This document shows, piece by piece, positions 7,857-16,144 of a DNA stretch of 24,668 nucleotides (its first letter is position 1; each line of letters opens with the position of its first letter). Under the pieces are notes generated by a model. It did no database searches. It saw only the letters and a list, made by a program, of their open reading frames with translations, and was not told the DNA's origin. The translations under genes and the position numbers were made by a program. The stretch is taken from assembly GCA_030433195.1 (NCBI GenBank), contig JAUIME010000006.1, positions 1 through 24,668 of the forward strand, written 5' to 3'. The stretch comes from a bacterium. Its GTDB lineage: Bacteria; Planctomycetota; JACOTG01; JAUIME01.

Positions 7857-8989
7857 GCGAATCCGCTTTCGGGAGTGACGATCCCCTCGATCGAGAAGTC
7901 GCGATCGCCGAGCGCACGGCGCCGGACGTCGACGAGCTCGAGCGCGCGGTCGGGCCGCGAGACTCCCGTTCCGGCGACGGGTCCGAGGCCATCGTCGCCA
8001 CCGAAGATCCTTCCCGCGACGAACGCGAACACCCGATGCACGAGCCCTTGTTGCATCGCATCACCGATCAACGTCGGGCCGCCTTCGAGGAGCACCCGAT
8101 GCAGTCCTTCGGCGCGCAGCCGTTTGAGGGCCATGCGCAGCGAGACGCGACCGCGACGCGCGGACACGCGCAAGACGCGGCAGCCCGCACGCTCGAACTC
8201 GGCGATGCGACGTTCGGGAGCCGCGGAGGTCGTCACGATCCACAGCGGTGCGTCGTCGACGGTTCGCACGAGGCGCGCGTCGAGCGGCATCCGCAGCTTC
8301 GAGTCCAACACCACGCGCGCCGGGCTTCGTCCGCGAGCCAGGCGTGTGGTCAGCGTCGGATCGTCCGCGATCGCGGTCCCGCTGCCGATGACGATGGCGT
8401 CGGATCGCGCGCGCTCCTTGTGCGCTTCGCGTCGCGAGGCTTCGGACGTGATCCACTTCGAGGCGCGCGATCGCGTCGCGACCTGACCGTCGAGCGTCAT
8501 CGCCCACTTCGCGGTCACGAACGGAAGGCTGCCGTCGAGGTAGGCGCAAAACGGCGTCAACAACGCGCGGGAAGGTCGATCGAGCACACCCGTCTCGACG
8601 CGAATGCCGGCGTCCTCGAGCAATCGGATGCCGCGCCCGCGGTGGCGAGGATCGGGATCGCGCGTGCCGACCACCACGCGCGCGACGCCCGAATCGAGAA
8701 CCGCGCGCGTACACGGGGGCGTCTTGCCGTAGGTCGAGCAGGGTTCGAGCGTAACGTACAGCGTCGCGCCGCGCGCGAGCGCACCCGCCTTGCGAAGCGC
8801 GGCCGCTTCCGCGTGCGGCCCGCCGTAATCGCGATGCGGCGACTCGGCGATGACGCGACCGTCCGCGACCACGACGGCACCGACCATCGGGTTCGGCTCC
8901 ACACGGCCGCGCCCGCGTCGTGCGATCTCGATCGCGCGGCGCAGGATCGCGTCGTCGGTCGCGGGCGTGTCGTGAGGTCGTGCAGCCAT
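7853..8989 (-). CDS. ribD: Bifunctional riboflavin biosynthesis deaminase/reductase RibD
   Basis: RibD carries out two consecutive steps of riboflavin synthesis in the cytoplasm: deamination of the pyrimidine intermediate (EC 3.5.4.26) and reduction of its ribosyl side chain (EC 1.1.1.193). The 378-residue protein shows the zinc deaminase motifs PHAEAAAL (His59, Glu61) and EPCSTYGKTPPC (Cys84, Cys93). The usual PCxHxGxTPPC histidine is replaced by Thr here. From about residue 155 the reductase domain begins with FVTAKWAMTLDGQVAT and includes VLLEGGPTLIGDAM. Other rib genes are not in the window. The downstream TPR lipoprotein gene starts in an ATGA overlap with the ribD stop, an unusual partner. 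The upstream terminator at 9060-9099 implies that ribD has its own promoter or depends on readthrough. Confidence 0.94.
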   Translation of the reverse strand: MAARPHDTPATDDAILRRAIEIARRGRGRVEPNPMVGAVVVADGRVIAESPHRDYGGPHAEAAALRKAGALARGATLYVTLEPCSTYGKTPPCTRAVLDSGVARVVVGTRDPDPRHRGRGIRLLEDAGIRVETGVLDRPSRALLTPFCAYLDGSLPFVTAKWAMTLDGQVATRSRASKWITSEASRREAHKERARSDAIVIGSGTAIADDPTLTTRLARGRSPARVVLDSKLRMPLDARLVRTVDDAPLWIVTTSAAPERRIAEFERAGCRVLRVSARRGRVSLRMALKRLRAEGLHRVLLEGGPTLIGDAMQQGLVHRVFAFVAGRIFGGDDGLGPVAGTGVSRPDRALELVDVRRRALGDRDFSIEGIVTPESGFA

Positions 8990-9059
8990 CGGCAGTCCGT
9001 TCCCATCGATCGTCGACGGTCACGTCGCGCGACCGTCCCGAACGAGCTGCCAGGCTAGC

Positions 9060-9099
9060 AAAAGACGACCGGCCCGCCTGCGCGGCGAACCGGTCGTCG
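9060..9099 (-). terminator. Rho-independent terminator after the duplicated secreted-protein gene
   Basis: On the minus strand GACGACCGG (9099..9091) pairs perfectly with CCGGTCGTC (9073..9065). The 17-base loop can itself form a short CGCC/GGCG stem, and the hairpin is followed directly by five T residues (9064..9060). It lies about 30 bases after the stop of the 9127-11001 gene. It separates that transcript from ribD, whose start codon is about 70 bases further on. Confidence 0.85.
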
Positions 9100-9126
9100 T
9101 CGTCCTTCGAACCGAGGCTTCGGAGC

Positions 9127-11001
9127 TTATCGGCGCGTGCCGAGATCGCCGCGCACGAGCAACACGTAGGCGGTGTCGTCGTCGGCCTGGAGCAGGAGCG
9201 CCCGCGTCTGCCCCGACTGCAGCACGAGTGCCCCCGAGATCGGGATGCTGGCCTTCTCGGGGAGGTCGATCCCGCCGATGCCGGCGGCCCCGAACGACTC
9301 GGCCGAACCCCGCAGATGAAGCCTCGCGATCTCGCCGTCGAGGCGCACCGTCATGCGATCTCCCGACTGATGCACGATGGGCTTCACGTTGAGGACGAGC
9401 CCGTCGTAGTGGTGATCCACGTTCGGATCGGCAATCGCTGATTCCTGGGCGATCTCGACGTCGTAGTCCCGCAGGACCGCTCGCTCTTCGCCCGCGAAGA
9501 CGGCGGCCCCCGTGCCGTGGAGCGTCGTCAACGAGGCGCGGCCCAGCGGTTCACCGAGTGCACGGCGCAGCTCACGCGCCGCGTCGCTGCCGAGCATCCA
9601 TCCCGAATCGGACGATCCCCCGGCCGCGCGGCGTCGATGCAAGGCGTCGACGGCCTCGCCCGTCGCCTCGAAGAGCTCGAACCGCATCGCTACGTTGCGA
9701 TCACGAAGCGCCTCGAGTCCCGAAAGGAAGCTCGACACCTGCGCGTGGCGCTCCGGCGTCGCGGCGACGAGAAGGTGTTCGTCGGCGTACAGCGAGACCT
9801 CTTCGGTCGCGTCGTCGACACCGCGCGTGACGTTCTCGACGAGCAGATCGACGATCGCATCCGCCGAGAGGAAACGCGAAGATCCATGATCTCCTTCTTC
9901 GAGCAACGAATCGGAGACCCAAGCGCCCCCGACGCGATACGCACTCTCGCTCGGCGACTTCGTACGGAATGAGAAGTCCGCGACGATCCCCGAGAGAAAG
10001 CCGAGCGGGAACCATGCGAGGCTCGACGTGGCGACGGCACTCGACTCGATCTTCGCGGTCACGAGCACGTACGCGCCGTCCGTGCCGAGCTCGGTGAGCA
10101 CCCCACCGCCGTTCGGGACCGTGACGCTCATACCGGCGCGGTGCGCGAACAGCTCGGGGAGTTCGAGCTCGCCGACGCGCTCGGCGCGCGTCACGACGCG
10201 TCGGAACGGCAACACGGGATCGACGCGCTCGATGCCGATCATGAGACCGATGCGATCGCGCTGCAGCCGGTCCGCTCGCACGGTGATCTGTCGACCCGTT
10301 CGCATGACGCTCATCCGCGGATAGGCGATCGCCGAGTCTTGCGCGACCTCCACCTCGTAGTCACCGACGTACACGTGTTCGCGCGACTCACCGAGCACGA
10401 GCGTGTCGAATGGCCCGGCGTCGCCTTCGTACATGCCGAGCACCCGAGCGCCACCGCGTCCCGCGACGAGGCTCTCGCACGTGGCTCGATCGAGCACTCC
10501 GGTCTCGAGCGTGGCTCCGCCGTCTCCTTCGAGAACCACGGCGCGCACGGTCACACGCTGCATGGCGAATCGCTCGAGCATCTCGAGCGTCTCGCGGACG
10601 ACTTCGAGTTGCGTGCGATCCGCGCGGACGATCATCGTCGCGTCCTGCACGTACATCGCGACGTCGTCCAACTCGGCGGCACGATCGAGCGAGCGCTCGA
10701 CGATTTCGACGATCGTGTCGACGCCGATCCACGAGTCGTCGTCGTCGTGTCCGAGATCGTAGGACGTCCCGTCGCGCCAGCTCCCGCCGAGGCTCGGATA
10801 GAACCCGGGCGCATGCATCGCGAAGACGCCGAGCGGCAACGTCGGTTCCGAGCTGTGCGACGCGATGATCGAACGCAGGTCGAACGCTCGGATCTCCGTC
10901 GGGCCGTCTTGTGCGGCTGCCGGGAACGCGAGGCTCGCCCAGCCGAGAACACAGACGAGGACGCACGAGATTCCTCTGAGTCGTTGCAGGTCGAGTGTCA
11001 T
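9127..11001 (-). CDS. Secreted protein of two related halves, distantly secretin-like
   Basis: The 624-residue product has a signal peptide (hydrophobic core about 11-27, probable cleavage after AAA at 28-30). The mature part looks like a duplication. DTIVEIVERSLDRA (95-108) recurs as DAIVDLLVENVTRG (381-394). REHVYVGDYEVEVAQDSAIA (207-226) recurs as ERAVLRDYDVEIAQESAIA (506-524). GAYVLVTAKIE (309-319) recurs as TAYVLLVRGDL (610-620). The order of strands, and phrases such as MQRVTVRAVVLE and ISGALVLQSGQTR, recall N-domains and beta domains of secretins, but no full secretin signature is present, so this family link is weak. The ATG at 11001 was chosen for its AGAGGAGA ribosome site and the signal peptide. 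A shared two-box motif upstream suggests control by the neighbouring ECF sigma factor. Confidence 0.82.
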   Translation of the reverse strand: MTLDLQRLRGISCVLVCVLGWASLAFPAAAQDGPTEIRAFDLRSIIASHSSEPTLPLGVFAMHAPGFYPSLGGSWRDGTSYDLGHDDDDSWIGVDTIVEIVERSLDRAAELDDVAMYVQDATMIVRADRTQLEVVRETLEMLERFAMQRVTVRAVVLEGDGGATLETGVLDRATCESLVAGRGGARVLGMYEGDAGPFDTLVLGESREHVYVGDYEVEVAQDSAIAYPRMSVMRTGRQITVRADRLQRDRIGLMIGIERVDPVLPFRRVVTRAERVGELELPELFAHRAGMSVTVPNGGGVLTELGTDGAYVLVTAKIESSAVATSSLAWFPLGFLSGIVADFSFRTKSPSESAYRVGGAWVSDSLLEEGDHGSSRFLSADAIVDLLVENVTRGVDDATEEVSLYADEHLLVAATPERHAQVSSFLSGLEALRDRNVAMRFELFEATGEAVDALHRRRAAGGSSDSGWMLGSDAARELRRALGEPLGRASLTTLHGTGAAVFAGEERAVLRDYDVEIAQESAIADPNVDHHYDGLVLNVKPIVHQSGDRMTVRLDGEIARLHLRGSAESFGAAGIGGIDLPEKASIPISGALVLQSGQTRALLLQADDDTAYVLLVRGDLGTRR

Positions 11002-11077
11002 GAAAGTCTCCTCTTTCGGATTCGTATCGGGACCGGACCGCGTCGCTCGGCTTCTCGTGGCCTCGCGCTTGCGGCGA

Positions 11078-11116
11078 CACCCACAGAGACCGCGCGTCGA
11101 GCGGATCCGGGTAGGT
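11078..11116 (-). promoter_or_regulatory. Two-box promoter-like motif upstream of the secreted-protein gene
   Basis: On the minus strand ACCTACCCG (11116..11108) is followed after exactly 16 bases by GGTCTnTnnGGGnG (11091..11078). The same two boxes with the same spacing lie upstream of the ECF sigma gene, while the 16 bases between them are not conserved. The distance from the second box to the start codon is about 77-86 bases, similar to the sigma gene. It is best read as an ECF-type promoter, with GGTCT as -10-like element, but this assignment is an inference. Confidence 0.5.
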
Positions 11117-11155
11117 AGAAATCGACGAAGTCGCGACGCATCTTCAATCCGACGT

Positions 11156-13063
11156 TCAATCCAACGACAGCCGGCCGCGGAGCGATCGGTCACGCTCGAT
11201 ACGCTCGACGAGCCGCGCCGCGACAGACGCTCCCTCACGATCGACGACGTGCCGTAGCCAAGCGATCGCCATCGCATCGCGACCCGTTTCGAGCAGTTCG
11301 GTGATCACGCGTACGCGTTCGACGTCGCGCTGCAGCGCGTCGGCGAGCGCCTCGACCGCGAAATCCGTTCCGATCGTCGCGAGGGCGTCGATCACGGCTC
11401 CGACGTGCCGCCCATCGCGCAGCACCGACGCGAGCGGGTCGACCGCACGGTCGCCGGCCGCCGCGAGCAAGCGTACGGCGTTGCGCCCCGCGTCGCCCTT
11501 CTTCGAGCGCGCGACCTCGGCGGCCGCGCGAACTCCCGCGTCGTCGAGGCATGCGGCGAGGCGGCGAAGATCCGCGAGCGACGTCGCGTCGGGCCCGTCG
11601 TCGATCCACGGCATGACCGCGGGGACGGCGTGCGCGCCGCCACAACGCAGCGCCGCGACGAGTGCCGTGTGGCCTCGACGACTCGCCCGCGCCCGCGCGA
11701 TCAACGGCTCGACGGCGTCGCGGTAGCGGAACTCTCCGAGCAACTCGATCGCCCCGGCCGCACGCGATGCATCCGACGACCCGAGACGACGCACGAGCCG
11801 AGGCCCGAGCGCCGCCGCGTGGCGACGCAAGGCCAGTCGCAACACCGGAGCGGTATCCCCGGAATCGTAGAGATCGAGCAGCGCACTGGCGGCCGAATCG
11901 GAGTCGATGCCGCCGAGCGCGACCGTCGCCGCGTCGCGCACGTCCGGCGACGCGGCGTGCAGTCGCACGAGCGCGTCGATCGCGCCGCGCGTGCCGATGC
12001 GCGCGATCGCGAGCGTCGCCCGCTCGGTCGCGCCAGGCTCGCGCGCGAGAATCTCGAGCGCGGCCACGGCGTCGCGCCCCCCACGATCCTCCATCGCCGC
12101 GAGTGCGTCGCCCACGCGATCCTCACGCACGGCGACACTCGCCAAAGCCGGCAGCGTCGAGGGATCGTCGAACCGCAGCAGGACGTCGAATGCGAACGAT
12201 CGGCGATCCGGATCTTCGTCCTCGAGAAGATCGAGAACCGCGGGGATCGCATCGCGCCCGAGACGGTCGAGTTCGACGAGATACGTGTTCGGCCCGTCGT
12301 CGACCGCCACGTCCGTCGCGGGTTCGCGGGCATCGGCATACGCGGACGCGAGCAAGTCGCGCGCTCGCGCGCGGCATCGCAGCGGCCAGTCGTCTTCGAT
12401 GACCGCGAGCGTCTGCGTACTCGCGAACGAACGCGACGGCTCGGTCGTACGGACTCGGTCGGCGCCTCGATCGCGATCGGTGTTCTCGGGCGCCGAGCCG
12501 CGATCGACGAGCGCGTCGATGTCGTCGGTCTCCGCGATGCGATCTCGATCGACGGGTGCGGTGTCGGCATGACGGATTTCGCCGTCGTGCGTCCGATCCA
12601 CGGGCTCGGGCATGCCGCGGGGATCCGGCGCCGAGCCGCCGTCGGCGAGCCCCGACTCCGACACGTCAACGCCACGTTTCGCGTTCGGCCAAGCAAGCCA
12701 CGCGACGACGACGAGCGCCGCCGCTGCGAGCCCCGCGAACCCCACACGGCGCCATCGACGAAGCCCGGTCGACGTTCCACGCGACGCCACCGCAGGTTCG
12801 GTCTCGAGCCGTTCGTGCACCGATCGCAGCAGCGCTTCCGAGTCGCAGGCGACCGCGCCGGCGGGATCGTGCTCCCGAAGCAAGCTCTCCGCGGCGCGCA
12901 GTCGTTCGGCCTTCGCGCGCAGCGCGCGGTCCGATGCGAGGCGATCGCGCAGCTCGATCTGTTCGTCGCCCTCGCACTCTCCGTCGATCCACGCCCCGAG
13001 GTCGATCCACTCGGATCGCTCTTCGCGAGAATGCAGGTCTTCGTCTCGACGACGGTCGTTCAT
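11156..13063 (-). CDS. Anti-sigma-like membrane protein with C-terminal HEAT-type repeats
   Basis: This 635-residue protein has an N-terminal region that resembles anti-sigma domains: SEWIDLGAWIDGECEGDEQ (17-35) followed by a helical stretch, with no HxxxCxxC zinc motif. One transmembrane helix lies at about 107-125. An acidic, Asp/Arg-rich linker runs to about 225. From about 260 to 620 there are repeated helical units such as DAIPAVLDLLEDEDPDRRSF and GAIDALVRLHAASPDVRDAA, typical of HEAT/PBS-lyase-type repeats, presumably in the periplasm as a sensing or protein-binding domain. The ATG at 13063 overlaps the sigma factor stop as ATGA, so the pair is translationally coupled, as expected for a sigma/anti-sigma pair. 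The anti-sigma role rests on position and N-terminal resemblance. Confidence 0.8.
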   Translation of the reverse strand: MNDRRRDEDLHSREERSEWIDLGAWIDGECEGDEQIELRDRLASDRALRAKAERLRAAESLLREHDPAGAVACDSEALLRSVHERLETEPAVASRGTSTGLRRWRRVGFAGLAAAALVVVAWLAWPNAKRGVDVSESGLADGGSAPDPRGMPEPVDRTHDGEIRHADTAPVDRDRIAETDDIDALVDRGSAPENTDRDRGADRVRTTEPSRSFASTQTLAVIEDDWPLRCRARARDLLASAYADAREPATDVAVDDGPNTYLVELDRLGRDAIPAVLDLLEDEDPDRRSFAFDVLLRFDDPSTLPALASVAVREDRVGDALAAMEDRGGRDAVAALEILAREPGATERATLAIARIGTRGAIDALVRLHAASPDVRDAATVALGGIDSDSAASALLDLYDSGDTAPVLRLALRRHAAALGPRLVRRLGSSDASRAAGAIELLGEFRYRDAVEPLIARARASRRGHTALVAALRCGGAHAVPAVMPWIDDGPDATSLADLRRLAACLDDAGVRAAAEVARSKKGDAGRNAVRLLAAAGDRAVDPLASVLRDGRHVGAVIDALATIGTDFAVEALADALQRDVERVRVITELLETGRDAMAIAWLRHVVDREGASVAARLVERIERDRSLRGRLSLD

Positions 13064-13665
13064 GATTCGGACTCCTTATCGGCGGGAAGGGAACGTCCCG
13101 CCGGCATCTCGCGCGCGAGGCTGGTGCGCGCGAGCCCGGCCCGTGCCGCAGCGAGATTGCCCTTCACGGCGTTCTCCGAGACCCCGAGCACCTCGGCGAT
13201 CTCGCGGTACGACAAGCCTTCGTGGACACGGAGCACGAGCGTCTCGCGCTGCGCTCTCGGAAGCGACGCGACGAATCGGTCGATCCGCGCGCGCAACTCG
13301 CGTCGGGCGAGCGGTCCGGACGGTTCCTCGACGCGAGAGACATCGCCGGCTGCTTCGACCGCGAGCCCCTCGAGCGCCGCTTCGTCACGAGCCAGTCGTC
13401 CGCGCGCGTCGCGACAACAGTTCAGGACGACCCGGTAGAGGTACGTCCGAAACGTCGCCTGTCCCCGGAAGCCGCCGAGCGCCTTGTAGACGCGAACGAA
13501 GGCTTCTTGTACCGCGTCTTCGGCCGCGTCGTACTGACCCAGCATGCGCACGGCGAACCGGGTCGCCCAGCCGCCGTGCTTGCGCACGAGCGCGTCGAAG
13601 CCGGCCGGGTCTCCCCGACGGAATCGCGCGACTTCGTATTCGTCAGATGACGGCTCGTTCGTCAC
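13060..13665 (-). CDS. ECF-type RNA polymerase sigma factor
   Basis: This 201-residue sigma70-family factor binds core polymerase and directs it to specific promoters. Region 2 spans about 12-90, with DAAEDAVQEAFVRVYKAL (46-63) and FRTYLYRVVLNCCRDARGR (72-90). Region 4 spans about 128-182, with LPRAQRETLVLRVHEGLSYR and the helix-turn-helix IAEVLGVSENAVKGNLAAAR. The GTG at 13665 was chosen because it is preceded by GAGGCGAACGA and places region 2 at the usual distance from the N terminus; an in-frame ATG at 13827 would add 54 arginine-rich residues covering the promoter-like motif. Its gene overlaps that of the anti-sigma-like protein, and a shared two-box motif upstream suggests autoregulation. 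Confidence 0.93.
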   Translation of the reverse strand: MTNEPSSDEYEVARFRRGDPAGFDALVRKHGGWATRFAVRMLGQYDAAEDAVQEAFVRVYKALGGFRGQATFRTYLYRVVLNCCRDARGRLARDEAALEGLAVEAAGDVSRVEEPSGPLARRELRARIDRFVASLPRAQRETLVLRVHEGLSYREIAEVLGVSENAVKGNLAAARAGLARTSLAREMPAGRSLPADKESES

Positions 13666-13734
13666 TCGTTCGCCTCGCCTCGCCGCGCGGAAGACCGGCT
13701 GCCTGGAGGCAGAACACCGCGCGTACGATCCGCT

Positions 13735-13773
13735 CTCCCGGACAGACCGTCGGCGGCACCTCTTCGGGTAGGT
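13735..13773 (-). promoter_or_regulatory. Two-box promoter-like motif upstream of the ECF sigma gene
   Basis: On the minus strand ACCTACCCG (13773..13765) is followed after 16 bases by GGTCTnTnnGGGnG (13748..13735), matching the motif before the secreted-protein gene at 11078-11116. It lies about 70-80 bases before the GTG start of the sigma gene. A run of six A residues and AACTTCC lie just upstream on the minus strand. ECF factors commonly drive their own operon, so an autoregulatory promoter is the likely meaning. No ACCTACCCG copy other than these two was noticed on either strand of the window. Confidence 0.5.
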
Positions 13774-13891
13774 CGACCGGAAGTTTTTTCTCACGACGCC
13801 GCGGCGCCGCCCCCCTCGACCGACCACCCCCCAGTGTACCCGCCATCGGAAGGCCGCGGCGAGCTTCCGCCGGGGGACGCTGAGGAGCCGC

Positions 13892-16144
13892 TCAGGGCAG
13901 CGAGACGACCCAGACTTCCGGGCGGACGAACCGCTGGATCGCGGCCCCTGGATCGGGCTCGGACGTCATCGACCGAATCCCGACCACGAGCGCCCGATCG
14001 CCGAGAAGAGGCACGAAGCGGTCGAGCCGGGAGAGGATCGACGCCGGCCAACCGCGCGGATCGGCGTCGGTGCCGAGAACCTGCGCCAGGCCCGTGCGGT
14101 CGAACTCCGAGGGGACGTCCCGCTCCCGAATCCGACGCGGGATCGAGGCGATCGCGAGATCACCGAGTCGCGCCCAACCGGCCCGCGTCACGAGGACCGC
14201 ATCCGTGAGCTCGCCCTCGATCGAACGAACGGAGGGAGACTCCACCACGCGCACGCTCTCGAACGTGACCGACTCGGTGCGCGAGAGCTCGGCATCGAAT
14301 GCAACCGCGACCGCGTCCCGTGCGAGCTCCTCGCGCGATGCGCCCGCGACCTTCGCGATCGGGGGCCGTGATTCGCCGACGACTCTCGTTGCAGCATGCG
14401 TGCTCTCGAATCGCGCAGTCGTTTCCGACGTCGCATACAGTCGCACTCGATTCGTGACGCGCATGGATCCCGCCCCCTCGTCTTGGAGGTAGGCGCGGAC
14501 AACCGATCCTTCGACGCGCGTCACGGGATCGGGTACGGGAATCGCGAACCACACCACAACCGAAGTCGCGAGCGCTGTCGCGATCACGATCGCGTGGCGC
14601 GTACGACTCGATCGCCGCCAAGCGACGACGAGTCCGAGCGCCTGCGCGACGGCGAGCAAGGCTACCGTCGCGAGGAGTCGATCGACGGCCGGACCGTCCC
14701 ACCCGAACGAGCCCGCGAGGCCGAAGCCCGCCGCCTCTTCGAGCAAGAGCGCGTCGAGCCGTCGAATCGGATCGTCGATCGCTTCACGCCAGGCTTCGAG
14801 CCGGTCCGACACGTCGGCACCAGGGCGCTCGACGATGCCGAGCCACTCGCGGTCGACGCCGTCGTCCGCGGACCCGAGACCGAGCACGGGCACACCGAGA
14901 CGCGACATCGCCTCCGCCCGGGAGGCATGGGTCTCGAGATCGACGACCGCGACGTCGAAGCGCGCCGAGAGCCACGCCTCGAGCGGCGCGTTCGCGGATG
15001 CTTCGACGAACCGAACGTCCGCATCGGGGAATAGCTGCAACGCGAGTCGGTCGCAGAACTCGCGCCATGCGCCCGTCACCCCGAGGAGCGCCACGCGCCG
15101 CCCCTCGTCGGGTGGCGCGACGATGTCGTGCGTGGCGAACGGCTCGGCGCCATCGTCGGTCGACACGCGCCACTCGACGCGCGCCGGAACGCGATCGATC
15201 GCGAGGAGCCACGTCGTTCGGCGCCGCTCGCCGGGCGACGCAAGCACGTCGAATCGCTTGGGCTGCACCCCGGATCCGCTCGCCACCACAACGTGCGAGA
15301 CCCCGCCGGCGCCTCCGTCGATCGTCACGTCGAACGGGACGAAGCCCGGCGCGTGTCCGAGCTCGCCCAATGCGGGACGGATGTCGAGGTCGATTCGCGC
15401 CGACCGCTTCGCCGCCGTCGACGACGAAGACGCTTCGATCTCCGGCGCGATACGCTCCGCACTTCCGAACACGATCGCCGCGAAGACGAACGCGGCCGCC
15501 GTCGAGGCCGAAGCTCCCCGGTTCGCCTCGGCCCGACCGCGCCTCGCGAGAGAGATCCAACCGAGCCCCCCCGCGACCAGCCACGCGGCCCATGCAAGAA
15601 TCACGGGTGTCGTCGCGTCGCGCTCGAGAGCCGGCAGCAGCGACAAGGGGGACACGGCAGCGACCGAGGTCGAAACGCGCGCTCCCGCAGTTCCCGCGAG
15701 CCACGCGAGTGCCTGCGGCACGACGACGATCGCTGCGAGCGCGAGCCATCCGGCACTGCGATGGACGGACGAAGCCGCAGAGACCCGAGCGACGAGACCG
15801 GCCCACGCGAACGCGACCGCGCTCGTGGCCACGAAGCTCGCGAGCGACACGGCGCACACCCGAGCGAGCAAAGCGGCGAACGGAAGCCCGACACAAACTC
15901 CGAGCAGCGCGACCGACGCAGCGACACGCGCGTCCCCCGACGCTCCGTCGTCCCTGGACAGCGCGCTCACCGCGACAGCGATCGCGAGCCCGGTCGCGAG
16001 CTCGAACAGGAAGAACGAACGCGATACCGTGATCCCGTGCATGAGAGGGAAGCCCGCACGGTCGACGACGAGGAGCGCGAGACAGCCGAGCGCACATCCG
16101 AGCAGCAAGAGACTCGTGATGCGAACGCCCGACCTCGACCTCAC
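13892..16144 (-). CDS. Nine-helix membrane protein of unknown function, coupled to ftsQ
   Basis: This 750-residue protein is not recognised as a named family. Seven probable transmembrane helices lie at about 9-27, 41-61, 74-95, 97-121, 131-150, 180-199 and 214-227. A large soluble region of about 230-487 begins with a beta-rich part (VPFDVTIDGG) and continues with an alpha/beta stretch (RVALLGVTGAW at 350-360, LSARFDVAVVDLETH at 392-406) reminiscent of amidotransferase-like domains. Two more helices lie at about 488-508 and 516-536, and a soluble C-terminal part of about 210 residues follows. The start is GTG at 16144, overlapping the ftsQ stop as GTGA; no ATG exists near the first helix. 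Coupling to ftsQ hints at an envelope role, but none is shown. Confidence 0.75.
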   Translation of the reverse strand: MRSRSGVRITSLLLLGCALGCLALLVVDRAGFPLMHGITVSRSFFLFELATGLAIAVAVSALSRDDGASGDARVAASVALLGVCVGLPFAALLARVCAVSLASFVATSAVAFAWAGLVARVSAASSVHRSAGWLALAAIVVVPQALAWLAGTAGARVSTSVAAVSPLSLLPALERDATTPVILAWAAWLVAGGLGWISLARRGRAEANRGASASTAAAFVFAAIVFGSAERIAPEIEASSSSTAAKRSARIDLDIRPALGELGHAPGFVPFDVTIDGGAGGVSHVVVASGSGVQPKRFDVLASPGERRRTTWLLAIDRVPARVEWRVSTDDGAEPFATHDIVAPPDEGRRVALLGVTGAWREFCDRLALQLFPDADVRFVEASANAPLEAWLSARFDVAVVDLETHASRAEAMSRLGVPVLGLGSADDGVDREWLGIVERPGADVSDRLEAWREAIDDPIRRLDALLLEEAAGFGLAGSFGWDGPAVDRLLATVALLAVAQALGLVVAWRRSSRTRHAIVIATALATSVVVWFAIPVPDPVTRVEGSVVRAYLQDEGAGSMRVTNRVRLYATSETTARFESTHAATRVVGESRPPIAKVAGASREELARDAVAVAFDAELSRTESVTFESVRVVESPSVRSIEGELTDAVLVTRAGWARLGDLAIASIPRRIRERDVPSEFDRTGLAQVLGTDADPRGWPASILSRLDRFVPLLGDRALVVGIRSMTSEPDPGAAIQRFVRPEVWVVSLP

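Noticed and set aside
11002..11277. N-terminal extension of the secreted protein from 11277
   Set aside because: It would overlap the anti-sigma-like gene and place the signal peptide internally. The ATG at 11001 has a strong ribosome site directly before the signal peptide.
13666..13827. 54-residue N-terminal extension of the sigma factor from an ATG at 13827
   Set aside because: It is arginine-rich, has no counterpart in ECF factors, and covers the two-box motif. The GTG at 13665 has a better ribosome site.
13840..13900. Hairpin near the stop of the large membrane protein gene
   Set aside because: Stems of five base pairs (CTGAG/CTCAG and CGGCG/CGCCG) without a T-tract are expected by chance at this GC content.
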